Positions 34,092 to 45,237 of a DNA stretch of 64,000 nucleotides are shown piece by piece. The notes below the pieces were generated by a model. The model saw only the letters and a program-made list of their open reading frames with translations. It was not told the origin of the DNA and did not search any database. The position numbers and the translations under genes were made by a program. The stretch's first letter is position 1. Every line of letters begins with the position of its first letter. This DNA comes from Archegozetes longisetosus (taxonomy: Eukaryota > Arthropoda > Arachnida > Sarcoptiformes > Trhypochthoniidae). The stretch spans positions 9,775,172 to 9,839,171 of the forward strand of contig JAEMBT020000008.1 in assembly GCA_018873245.2 (NCBI GenBank), in the 5' to 3' direction.

Positions 34092-35754
34092 TTAACTTTG
34101 TATGGTTGGGTAATAAAAGCATTCAATTATTAGTATCAATAATGAACATAAATATCCAAATATTATAAAATAGAACATAAATTTTACATTTAACAAATTC
34201 AATGATCTATAATCATTATTTTTTTCAGTAGATCTAGAAACACAGGCTTCAAATTCGCTACCATTTGAGATCTCGATTTTCCATGTAATATCTACTTTCC
34301 ATGCATTCAACAATCCATTCGACACCGTATTCATAATACTATCAACAAAAGAGCATTCATAAAAAAACAAATTTTTAAAATATAAATCTTACATATAATT
34401 TATTCCATCTCTCAAACTTTTATTTAAATTTTTATTGAATCCAAGTGCTATCGGAACTTCAAGATAACTATTGGGTGATACGTATAAATTCAAATATGTA
34501 TCTGACTTGCAATAAAACTGTCTAATAAGTTGTGCATCATTTTGCAACTCAAGCAATGCTATTCTTCCTCTGCTAATCAATGGTAACAATTTTGAGTAAT
34601 CATTATACGAGTTGACTAAAGAATATTCTTTATTATTCACAATTCTTTCCCATATTTTCTTATTCTCTTCGAGGTCATTATCCTATAAAAAAATGACAAA
34701 TCTTACTCTTTTGATAAAAACTTTATTTTATATAATAAACATTTTTCAAGAAAATTCGAAAATTTATTCGAAAGCCAAAAAATAAAGACTAACTTTAAAA
34801 AATGATTCGATTGCAGTTCCGACATACAGTGATGGTATTATATTTTCATTATCTATTAATTGTTGTAAAGTATTGATTCTCTCGATATCAGATCCAACTA
34901 TTAATTCGACTCCAATATGAGAATTAATATAAATACAAATGATGACATACCATAAATTGAAATAAATGATTAACATTGTCGGTATATTCGGAGCTGAAGT
35001 TTTCAGTAAACCTGAAAATTTGAACTTAACTTCTAGAAGTATTCAAATTTCGAGAATTCAGTTAATGCTTACTTTGGTTGACAACAATTCTTATCAAATC
35101 CCAGATATCTAAAGATGCAGCACAATTTTGTTTGTTTTTATATAGTCTATTATAGATTTTACAGAAAATAACTACAACAATTAATGTTATCATCATCAAT
35201 ATCCAAATAGATTTTTCAACATTCATTAAATAGTCTGTTATTGTGTTATCTCTGTGTTTGTTGGTATTAGTTATTATAGTATATGGAGTTGTCGTTAATA
35301 TTTCTGAAAATGACATCACAACAGATCTGTCATATGTAACATCGAGTGAAGTTATGGATATATCACATTCCTAATAATCAAAAAATAATTATTTTCACTA
35401 AAGATTAAGTTAGATCCAAATTTGAAAAATCTTTACATTTCTGGCTAACATGCCTACAATTCCTGTCCAATTATTACTTTGATCTTTAGCACCATATTCA
35501 CCGTCCGATGGCTCGACAAAGTTGTAACTTGAAACACTTTACAATTAATTTAAAATATGTTGATTGTGAAAACTTACCTAACATTTAAATGCTTAGTCAT
35601 TAATTGTAAGAATTCTCTCATGATTCCAACCATTATTAGTTTTCCATCAGTAGTATTTTTCATTTCTGTCACTGGATTTAACTAAAAAATACTTTTAATA
35701 TAAAAAAGAAATACTCTTTAAACTTACACTTATTGCTCCTATTCTCACATGCAT
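34092..35754 (-). CDS. Divergent ionotropic receptor, type A, intact
   Basis: Complete seven-exon model: 35754-35728, 35681-35578, 35527-35437, 35370-35073, 35011-34794, 34682-34393, 34338-34092; 424 residues, all GT-AG, no lesion seen. S1 opens with MHVRIGAIS and continues with FVEPSDGEYG (about 46-55), NNWTGIVGMLARN (about 62-74) and VTYDRS, which keeps the S1 arginine (about 89). TM1 is at about 128-147, the pore helix DIWDLIRIVVNQ 162-173 and TM2 (FNLWYVIICIYINSH) 191-205. S2 includes SDIERINTLQQL (about 214-225), and TM3 ends in LLILIIECFYY. The tail PTIQS is the native type A ending, replaced by transposon sequence in the copy at 11.7 kb. No signal peptide or N-terminal domain. Likely a chemosensory receptor subunit; ligand unknown. 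Confidence 0.85.
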
Positions 35755-37195
35755 TTCACACAAAAATCTCAAACATTGAAATTCTCGAGAGCATTAATTT
35801 TATGAACTCAGCAACTATATCTTTTCCTTATTTATTCTCATTTAAATAAATTGCGTACATATAGATTGTTATTATTCAATGCATATAACAAGTATCACTT
35901 TATTGCTAAAACATAATGTTTCTCAACATTCATGAAAATATTGAATGTCAATGAGACGACAATATAGTTTTAAGGCTAATGGATATTAAAATATAATCAT
36001 TAACCACTACTCTTTATTTATAACTTCGTTGTAAACGCATATGATATATGGTTTTCAGTACATGTCAAATTAAATTATTTAACTCCAAGTCTGATAAACG
36101 AGTTATATCATAGAATAGAGTATGAATTAAAACCTTTAATGGTAAGATAATTCAATATTATTAAAAATAAAAATAATTGTCATTCAAAGTAGAATAAATT
36201 CTTCATATGTTGAATTTGATCGTTTATTTGAAATTCTAATCTCGTTTCTTCAGTTGTATTGAAACGAATAAATTTTTTCACAATAATATTGATCTTCTTT
36301 AAGAGATAATAAATGAATTACTTTTATGATGTACCATAGTTGTATCGATTCGTTGATATCATCTATATTGAAAGTAAGTGTCATATTCTTATTATTAATT
36401 ACATTGAATGGCTTATAGTGATTCGCCTGTGCAACTCATCTATAAACAAAATTTAACCTCATTTTGCTCTGAAATCTATATTTTCTACTTTATGTCTGCT
36501 TTTCAATACAGTAAAAATTCAAAGAAGCACTAAATTGATTTTTTGCGGATATCATATCAGATATAAGTTTGTTTTCAATTATTTTATGTCAAAAGTTACT
36601 GAAAATAATTTGCAAAAATCTTTTATTCCTACGAAGATACAAACCCCAAGTCTGGAGTTGAATTCACTTAAACTCATCACTTAGATTACAATTGAAGTCA
36701 AGTACATCTTCTTTGATCCCCGATGCGTACATATGTTAAATTAGGGGCGAGCTTAATAATCTAATAGTTTCATAAAGAGGACGAGAACCGTAGTTAAGTC
36801 ATTAACTCAAATTTCATTATTAAAAATTAAGATTTGATTCGAGAATCATAAGAAAAACACTTATCGACTTAGATATCGTGCATTAACTGACTCAAAAGTG
36901 GATAAAATCATAGATTTTGGGTGACTATTAGAGCACTATTTTGCATTATTATTAATTATTATTAGAAGATAGAGATTTATATTTTAAATTTAATACTTCA
37001 TAAGTAATTCAATTAGTGAGCAAGCCATCAGAAACTTGTTTTACACCTATAAATCAGGGACTGATAAATGCGGATCTACTTGACTCTAATTTTACTGGGC
37101 TAACATATAAAGTATTTTACTTTAGATGACGTTTTTATGATGTTCCATCAGTTCATTCTATTATTCAGTCAAAACATGACGCATAAAGTATTACT
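35755..37195. other. Upstream flank of type A receptor, no gene
   Basis: Duplicated at 58050-59150, for example the stretch GATCCCCGATGCGTACATA at about 36717 and 58950. No upstream exon with a signal peptide or S1 extension could be found in the first kilobase. Confidence 0.5.
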
Positions 37196-37400
37196 CTGAA
37201 ACGGGACTGGTGGCTAAGATGCCCCGTTGACCGGTTCTCCAGGCTGGTATGGAGATACCGGCGTGTCGCTGCTTTATAGAATTAGAGGACAGGGGTAAAG
37301 ACTGAAGAGTACGTGCTCGATTAAGCACGGTACAACTTCAGCAGGTCAGAGGAACTGGGTTAAGAAAGAAAAAGATTAAGGGTTTTGATATAGGGTTTTG
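37196..37400 (+). repeat. Possible SINE
   Basis: A G+C-rich island. TGGCTAAGATG at 37211 fits the Pol III A-box pattern TRGYNNANNNG; the partial B-box GGTTCTCCAGGC at 37231 is closer than in a tRNA. It ends in A-rich DNA and a short GGGTTTTGATATA repeat (37380-37410). Tentative. Confidence 0.3.
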
Positions 37401-37759
37401 ATATAGGGATTTATTATATTGATATAATATTAACGGATTAACAGATTGATAGATAATCCTAACGGATTAATACTTAAGGTATTTACATATTTATATTATC
37501 ACGGTTAACAATTATAATAACATTAATTTTGGATACAATGAAATTAGATATCTACACAAGTGCAAAAATGGTAGTGACTATTATGTTTTGGTTAATGCAT
37601 TTAAATATATGGATTTATGAAATGTTGTTTAATTCAATTATAATTAAGATAATTAGCAATTTAGAAATTTTGAACACTTGATAATGTTATGGAACACTGG
37701 TTGCCGGAAGATGGCGACAGGGGTTCCATTAGCTCGTTTCAACTCAATCATATATTTGA
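37401..37759. other. No gene recognised
   Basis: AT-rich stretch with ACGGATTAACAG/AACGGATTAATAC direct repeats at about 37432-37470; otherwise nothing notable. Confidence 0.4.
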
Positions 37760-38208
37760 AACACATGTTTGATAGACAGAACTATATTTTGACAGTTATG
37801 AGGATTATCTCCTTTTTAGCTCTTTATAAGAGATCAATTTAAAGCCTTTTCGATTTTACCTATGCATTTGGTAATCTGTCCGTACTACGTTCGAGATACT
37901 TTCAGCAAAACACACCATTAGTATGATCTAGACTTCTTTTTAAACTTACATTGGGGCGATGCAATGCCTCAAATTTTTATCCAATTATTTCCGGACCAAG
38001 AACTATAGGAGCCTCAAAATAACTATCGGACGATAAGTAAAATTTCAAATGTGCTTTATATTCACGGTAAAACTATTGAATAAGTTGTGTGTCATTTAGA
38101 AGCTCAAGTAATATTCTTCCTTCACTAGTCAAAGATAACTATTTTGAATGGTTATAGTACGAGTTGATTAAAGAATATTCTTTGTCCTCGATTATTTCTT
38201 TTCATAGT
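37760..38208 (-). pseudogene. IR exon 6 fragment, truncated
   Basis: About 37960-38208 aligns with IR exon 6 (AACTATCGGACGATAAGTAA corresponds to the SPDSYLE region) but is out of frame. A longer version of this same remnant lies at 48890-49700, where exon 6 continues. Here it stops abruptly at TTTTCATAG, where the virus-like block begins. That position marks a rearrangement breakpoint. Confidence 0.65.
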
Positions 38209-38559
38209 AGTTAGTATGTGCTTCTGGCCGCGGTAACTCTAAATGTGAAAGGATTCTAGACCTGAAACTGTTTAATTACTTCGAGGATATATTATAATTG
38301 AGTTGAGAATATTTAATATTTCCTATTCATAAAATTAATAAAAAACCAGCTCAGTTGTCAATCATTTTATTTTCTTCGAAATCAATGCATTTACAAGATT
38401 TTTTTATTAAAAAGTCATTATTATTTTTATCAAATGAGAATAAGGATATAAAACCATAGTAAGAATAACCTAATAGTCTTAATTTTACATAAAAAACACA
38501 ATAGTGATCACAAGTTATGCATGTTAAACACTGTAAAGTCATTCTATTAAATCCCTAAC

Positions 38560-39990
38560 CAAGTGGACAATTATCTTCCATATATATAATGAATTCTTCA
38601 TGAAGTGGTGGAAGTCCATATGAATCGAAATATTCTCCAGTATCATCCTTCTCAAAAATCATTGCAATTCAATGTTCTCCATCTTTTTCTGAAGTGTTAG
38701 TGTTAACAATTAGGGCTGATTTTTTCCTCGTCTCACAGGCAGTAATAAATCTCTTGCAAAAGTGCCCACATATGATGTCTCATTGGATAAGAGGCTATTG
38801 ATTAAAGTTGTATCCATTCAATCGAAATCTAGAATAGCATTTCTATCCTCTGGTATCATTATTAAATTATCAAACTCTGAATAAATAAGAACATTTTTTG
38901 TTTTTTGGAGTGGTTTCTTAAAATGGACTTCGATACGCATTGTGCTGTGATTAATAGGGCTTATATGATCGTCAATACCACACCCATCGGATTGATCTGG
39001 GGAGAAATTAAAGCCAAAAATAGTTCTTTCTATAGCCCATTCAGGTAGAGATATGGTCATATGACTATCTGTTGATATTTGGTTAAGATCTCCGTAAAAC
39101 TCTAAATACTCTCTAGAATATATTCCATTATCAAAATCTGATTGAAACCCTCTTCTTGGATATTGAATACTATTTTGGAAGCAAGCTATGAAGTTCAAGT
39201 CATAATGATGAAAATAATAGTGGTTTCTTTTAAAAGAACCATTCAAACTCTCATTGAATACAAAGAATATCAAGCATCTTCTCAGTAGCTGTACATTAAT
39301 TACATTTTCAAGTCAAGTATTTAAGTACCAGCATTAAATGTTGTTGTAGTCACTGGAGATCTTGCTATAGTATATCTAGCAGGAGTTATTTCTAGTGCTT
39401 TATGATGCGCAGACAATATCTTGACTGACACTAGCTCAAGAGAGATTGAATGAGACTTCAGTAAATTCGGTCCTCGGAACAATTTTATCGTCAGAGCATA
39501 TCATGTAAAATTCGACAGGATTTGGCACCAATTTAACTCTTATTTTGCAACCATCAAGTATAGCCCGTCCTTAGAATGCTACATCTAAGTTCAGTTTACC
39601 ATAAAGGTCATAAATTCTTCCTACTGAAATTTCTTTGTCTTTATCGGGCGATACGCTGCTAGGGCTAACATGCTTAATATATTTCGTTCTCATCGTATTA
39701 GGCTTATGTGGAGTATCCCACAATTCACTAAACCATCCTACACCTGATAGGAAAGACTTTTTAGAATCGTCGCTGAATCCAATCATTGTTTCAATATAAG
39801 ATTTTATAGAATAAGTTTGTAAACATGTTGTAATCTGTGTATCTCCAATGAAAAAGTTGAAAAAGGTACAACAGCTCCAGAAAGGAGGCGACCGAAAAAC
39901 TATGCCCTTTATGGTATCTTACGCCAGAATATCCTGCTATGCTAGATCCTGCTTGGTTAAAGTAATAAATTTTGAAGGGATTTGAGCCCA
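38560..39990 (-). pseudogene. Polinton/Maverick-type virus-like structural gene, broken (F54H12.2-like family)
   Basis: Two open pieces in order on the minus strand, 39991-39571 and 39273-38818 (151 residues), have the character of the F54H12.2-like proteins found as multicopy selfish genes in many animal genomes. Examples are the short motifs HYYFHHYDLNFI, GIYSREY, FGFNFSPD and YSEFDNL at the C-terminus, and YGKLNLDVAF, KIRVKLVPN and KIVPRTEF in the middle. Frameshifts and stops separate the pieces near 39780, 39570 and 39290. I associate the family with Polinton/Maverick-like elements, where it may be a virion-type protein; that role is inference. It is an endogenous fossil with no expression signal. 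No polymerase or integrase is present in the window. Confidence 0.6.
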
Positions 39991-40530
39991 TCTTTTGGTC
40001 TTTTACGGAAATGTAGTGTCACAGTTGAGCGGCCAAAATCAAATGGTATAGTTTCCTCGGTATCATCTTTTATATCTATTTCAATAGTATCAAATTCATG
40101 ACTAACAATTGAATGATAAAAAGGTTCGAGAAAACGCAAAAGGCATTGTTCACGAAATTTAATTTTCCGAGGAATTTCCACCTGACGTAATAAATTAGTC
40201 TGCATATTCCCGGTCAGATCAGGTTTGACTATAGAGCAGTAAACCAATATATGAAGCTCACTAATATTGAAATGAACTGGAACGGAGCTTCGAATTCTAC
40301 CGGATATACGTTATCACCAGACGGATTATCATATGAAATATTACGATTCAATTTGACTTCATTAACTGCTAAAAGTCTCCCACTTTCTTCATCATAAAAA
40401 TAGGAAATAAGTCCTTCAGTGGTTTCAAGATTCCTGGTTCTTGAGTTCTCCTGGCTCAACTGTCAAGTTCCATCCATCTGGAAAATGTCTATTATTATAC
40501 CACTCCTCAAATCCAACAAACCATCGAATC
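39957..40530 (-). pseudogene. Second virus-like gene fragment, upstream of the F54H12.2-like piece
   Basis: Fragments at 40530-40229 and 40247-39957 are frameshifted relative to each other. Short motifs include RWFVGFEEWYNN, YFYDEESGRLL, SHEFDTIEIDIKD and STVTLHFRKRP. The last two resemble a second protein that commonly travels with F54H12.2-like genes in animal genomes, so these look like adjacent genes of one Polinton-like element. It overlaps the following fragment by a few codons. Its 5' end is cut off near 40530, where LINE sequence begins. Broken; function inferred only by association. Confidence 0.5.
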
Positions 40531-42101
40531 TTCCCTCTTCCTATCGTCCTATTTCCTTCCTCTCCCCCCTCTAAGGTCATGGAAAGACTTATAAAAACCA
40601 CATCGAACCCTTTCTCCCTCAAAATTCCCATCAGCATGTTTTCCGGAAATCACTTTAAACCGCCACCGCTCTCGCTGAACTCACCCAAACCATTCTCAAT
40701 GGTTTCTACCAAAAGAAATCCCTTACCCACACGATCGCCCTCTGTCTCGACCTGTCTAAAGCCTTCAACACTGTGTCTACTCCACTCTAAGCTTAACAAC
40801 ACCCCACTCCCCCACCCCAAACGACAAGCGCTGGCTTGCCAATTTTCTTCGCGGCAGGCAGTTCTGGGTCAAGTTAGGCAATACCCTCAGCTCCCACAGA
40901 AACTTTAGAAACGGTGTACCCCAAGGAGCTGTTCTATCTCCCTTACTATTTGACTTCTATATAGCTGACATCCCTACTCCCCTTCCCTCTAAAAATAATA
41001 ACCTACGCTGACAATATCACCATCCTTTCCTCCCATCCCAACAAACTCGTGGCTACTTTTCACCTCCAATTCTTCCTCCCTATCATTGAACAATGAGCCT
41101 CTAAAAACTACCTCACTATCTCTTCCGACAATTTTTCCAGCACTCTCTTCACCCCGACCGCCCCAAACTTGATTTTCAACCTCCTCTAACTCTTAATAGC
41201 TCGTGCATCCCTACCATCAAAAACCCCAAAATCCTTGAGGTAATCTTTGACCCTCTCCTCACTTTTTCCTCGAATATTTCCCACCTTAAACAAAAATCAC
41301 ACCGACGTCTAAACTCATTGAAAGCCCTATTCTTCACAACCTGGGGTCAAGACCCTTTACAAATCCTATATCCGTCCCGTATTAGAATATGCAGCTCCCG
41401 CCTGGTGCCCCCTATCTGCTCGACTAACCTATGTAAACTGCATATCATTCAAAACAAACTCTAGCAACCGGTTCCACCCAAATGTCCTCCCACTCCCACC
41501 TACATAATGAAACCAAAAATCCTTCCGCTAACCACCCATATAAATTTTTGGGTACCCAATTCTTCGCCAAACCCACCGACAGTTCCCACACTTCACGCCA
41601 CCTCAACCCACTTATGTCCCCCTAGGCAAAATGAAAAACACTCATTTCTCATACCTTCTCTCGACTCACTCTGACCCTAAATCAAGCGACATTTCCCAAA
41701 TAATCACCAGTCTTCACACAAAATTCACTGCCCGCAGCATATCATCCCTTTCTCCCAATAAACTCTTAGGCCAAAAACTTCCAGAAATAAATCCTTCAAA
41801 ATTTCCCTCCCTCGGAAAGCCAGCTCCATCTTATCACAACTTCTCTCGAACTACTCCACTCTCATCCGGGACTACCTTTACCGCACAAATAGAAGCGACA
41901 CCGACCGATGCCACTTCTGCCACTCCTCTCCTGAAATCACCAAACATATTTCTCTCAATGCCCCAGCCTCTCTTCCCTCCGACACACTCATCGTATAGAC
42001 CTTTTTTCTCTCTGGAGAGCAGTTGAAGCTGCAATCGCCTTCCTGGAGGCCTAAAGACTCATGTGAATCGCATAACAGAAGCGGAGGCAACAATAACAAC
42101 A
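40530..42101 (+). mobile_element. 5'-truncated non-LTR retrotransposon (Jockey-like LINE), decayed
   Basis: A pyrimidine-rich stretch unlike its surroundings encodes reverse transcriptase motifs in shifting frames: SKVMERL (about 40575), LDLSKAFNTV (about 40747), GVPQGAVLSPLLF (about 40913), YADN (about 41004, usually YADD), KILGVIFDPLLTF (about 41230) and a CHFC...H finger near 41910. The endonuclease and ORF1 are missing. The 3' end shows an AATAACAACAAC tail (42088-42100) and joins directly to half of a MITE. Stops and frameshifts throughout. Confidence 0.8.
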
Positions 42102-42792
42102 ACAGGAGCGCATCTTCCTTGAAATTATAAACTCCAGTAACTAAACTTTTTATGTACAGGGCTGTTTTTATGTATATATCAAACTAAATCTTTAATAAAA
42201 TGAAAACTATTGAAGCGATTTTGATAGAACAAAAAGTATTTTATTGAGAAAAGTATGACATTCAATTCAAAAGGTTTTCAAAATGTTTTCCTTCGATAGT
42301 AACCAAATGGTGAAGACGAGTATAAAAGTTATCAATTGCTCTGTTGATAGTGTCTATTGGCATGGTATGAATCTGATGCCACACAAATGCGCTCTTTGAG
42401 CTGTTCGAGGTTCTCATTAGGCGTGACATACACTTTATCTTTGACTGCACCCCATAAAAAGAAACCACAGACATTAATGTCTGCCGAATATGGTGGCCAA
42501 TCAATGCCTCTCTTTGGCCACTCTTTAGTCAATCGTATAAGAAGTCTTAGCGGAGGCCATTTTAAAACACAAAATCACTTATAAACAAAATGCCAGACTT
42601 TCTTCTTTCAGAAACACTCGAAAAATGACGTCGAAACGGGTTCTTAAAAAAATTCTGTCAATTTTATTTTGATACATACATAAAAACAACCCTGTACAAT
42701 TAAGAGTATAATTTCTGGAGTTTATAATCTCAAGAAAAGACACGCTCCTGGTGTCTGGAGTCAGAGTGCGATCGCTGGAGGTCTGGTCACTC
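42102..42792. mobile_element. Half-truncated foldback MITE with nested mariner element
   Basis: The right part of the element described at 50328-50542: GTTTATAATCTCAAG then ACGCTCCTGGTGTCTGG, ending in TCTGGTCACTCT. The outer part of its left arm is missing, replaced by the LINE tail. The mariner at 42157-42694 is inserted at a TA in its centre; the uninterrupted copy at 50.4 kb shows the empty site. Confidence 0.75.
42157..42694 (-). mobile_element. Deleted mariner-class element, 538 bp
   Basis: TIRs CAGGGCTGTTTTTATGTATA and the complement of TACATAAAAACAACCCTG, flanked by TA at 42155-42156 and 42695-42696. On the minus strand it keeps the C-terminal part of a transposase (DWPPYSADINVCGFFLWGAV, about 42400-42470), while the N-terminal and central parts are deleted. 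The plus-strand frame is a shadow. Confidence 0.85.
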
Positions 42793-43436
42793 TATAACGA
42801 ATAAATTCATTTACGACTACTATTACTAGAAACTAAGAGGTGCTACTAAGGCAACCTCCTTGTAGAAAAATCTGATTATTAGACTGAATATCAAACTAAA
42901 TATGTTTTTAAAAACTGAAAATTTATTGATAAAAATAGTCAATCATCACCTAATAGATCATTAAATTTTAATGTTTACTAAAATAAAAACTTTCACGAAT
43001 TATGCATGAAAGCACATATTTCTAAACTATCAGTTTCTGATTGTTGTGATTGTAACTCTACTTTTACCATATTTATCTAAATATAAATCTATTATGCAAA
43101 GTGAATGTTACTCGCTTATGCATAAAATAAACACAATTTCTGAGTGGATATATTGATTAATGTCTTTTACACCAACTACATTGAATGTAGAATAAACGTT
43201 AATACAGTGTTGGGTTAATATACAGCAAAATTATCCAATAAAACAATTATATTTCCTAAACTCTAAGTTTTTAATGAAAATGAAGAAAGGTGCTAAAATA
43301 AAAACTTTACTATAAAACATAAAATTAGGTATTGAATCACAGGTCAATACATAATAAAATCACCGAATACAACATTGAAACCAAAAAATCACAAAAAATA
43401 ACACAAACTATAAATTTTTAGCATCCCAGCAATAAT
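42793..43436. other. Downstream flank of IR, no gene
   Basis: Repeated almost base for base at 50543-51210 (for example ACCAACTACATTGAATGTAG at 43171 and its counterpart near 50910). No coding sequence. Confidence 0.5.
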
Positions 43437-45122
43437 TTATAACATCCTCATGCGAAACTGTCTCTCAATGATAAATGTCAATAACGAACAAAAGTATCCA
43501 AAATTAATCAAATGAAACAATACACTAAAGCTTAATAAACCAAATGGTTCATAATTATTTGAATGTTTGGTCGATGATCTATAAATACAAGTATTAACTT
43601 CACTATTATTTGAAATTTCTCTTTTCCACACTGTGTCGAGTTCCCAAATATTCGATAATCCGTTTGTTACTGTGTTCGTAACACTAAAGACAACACAGTT
43701 TATCAGATTTTATGTAAGAAATAACTTTTATTAAGAATACTTGCATATAATTTATTCCATCCCTCAAACTTTTTCTAAATTCTTATTGAATCCAAAAGCT
43801 ACAGGAGTATCGAGAAAACTATCGGGCGATATGTAAAAATTCAAATGTGTATTTAATTGACAATAATACTCTTTAATCCCAAACGCGTCAGCTCGGTAGC
43901 TAAGTAATGCTATTTTACCATTACTAATCAATGGTAATAATCTTAAGTAATCATCGTATGAGTCGATTAAAGAATATTCTTTATTATGGACAATTCTCTT
44001 CCATATTTTCTTATTCTCTTCGAGTTCGCTATCCTTATAGAATGATAAATAACTTTTCTCTCAAAGAATTCATTCAACACAAAAATCTTTGCTCTAAGAT
44101 ATTAATGATCTTTTCGAGAAGTGAATAAATAATAACTTACTTTGAAAAATGCTTCAGTAGCAGTTCCGGAATATGTGACAGGAACGATGTGTTCATTATT
44201 CGATAATTGGCTTAAAGTATCGATTCTCTCGATATCAGATCCAATTATTAATTCGACTCCAATATGAGAATTGATGTAAATGCATATTATCACATACCAT
44301 AAATTGAAAAATGATGTTAATATTGTAGGTATATTCACAAATGAACTTTTTATGTTAGCTAAAAATTGAAAGATCTTGTTAGATGGTAGTTGAAAATTCA
44401 CATAAATACATACTTTGGTTGAATAAAATTCTGATCAAATTCCAAATATCTAAGGATCGATTATATTTCTTATTTGAAATGTATTTATCATTGAGTTTTA
44501 AGCAAACTTTGTTCAAAAAAAATATAAATATCATCATAATTATAATTAATATCCAAATCGACTTTTCAACATTCATTAAATAATCGGTTATTTTGTTATT
44601 TCTCTCTTCATTAGTGTTAGTCATTATAGCATAGGGAGTCATCGACATTATTTCTGAATAAGATATAACAAGAGATCTAGCATAGGTCACATCAAGTGGA
44701 ATTAGTGTTATATCACATTCCTGTTGATTGAATTAGATAAATATTTAATCTAAATTATACTTAATTAAAACAAATAAGACAAATGATACTTTACATTTCT
44801 GGCTAACATTCCTACAATTCCCGTCCAATTACCTCCTTTTATAGAACCATATTCGTGGCCCTCTGATGGTTCAACTAATTCATAGCTTCAAATCAATCAA
44901 TAATTAATTACAAAACATTTGGATTGTAAATAATTACCTGATATTCAAATATTTAGTCATTAATTTTAAGAATTCCCTCATAATTCCAATCATAACTAAC
45001 TCACCGTTAGTCCCAATTTTCACTTCTGTCACTGAATTAGACTAAAGAAATATAATCAAAACTTCAGACATCTGTTTTTAATCAATTAAACTTACAGCTA
45101 TTATTGCAATTTTTAGATGCAT
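43437..45122 (-). pseudogene. Ionotropic receptor, type B, one-base frameshift in exon 6
   Basis: Exons: 45122-45096, 45041-44938, 44885-44795, 44720-44414, 44358-44141, 44033-43745, 43683-43437. All are open except exon 6, which is 289 nt instead of 290. The A-run in GAATTTAGAAAAAGTTTGAG has one A fewer than the sisters, so the frame hits TGA within three codons, before the end of S2 and all of TM3. S1 (MHLKIAIIA, ELVEPSEGHEYG, WTGIVGMLARN, VTYARS), TM1, the pore segment and TM2 are intact. The exon 6 donor is GC (GCAAGT). As the only lesion is in a homopolymer, a sequencing error is possible, and the gene would then be intact at about 427 residues. Confidence 0.7.
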
Positions 45123-45227
45123 TTCATTAAAATCCAAATTTCTTGATTTAAAAATTGTGAGCAAAATTAGTTCATATCATTCTTGTTAGTGTGATCAAAA
45201 TAATTATTTAAGTAAAAAGAGTATTTA

Positions 45228-45237
45228 CTCTCTTATA
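45228..45237 (-). promoter_or_regulatory. TATA-like core promoter of type B IR
   Basis: Minus-strand TATAAGAGAG about 110 bp before the ATG at 45122, as in the sister copies. Confidence 0.5.

Noticed and set aside
40441..40908. 155-residue plus-strand frame
   Set aside because: It crosses from virus-like antisense DNA into an alternative frame of the LINE; the real RT motifs lie in the other frames.
41631..42102. Frames of 66-131 residues in pyrimidine-rich DNA
   Set aside because: Long only because the LINE strand is poor in stop codons; they are out of frame with the RT and finger motifs.
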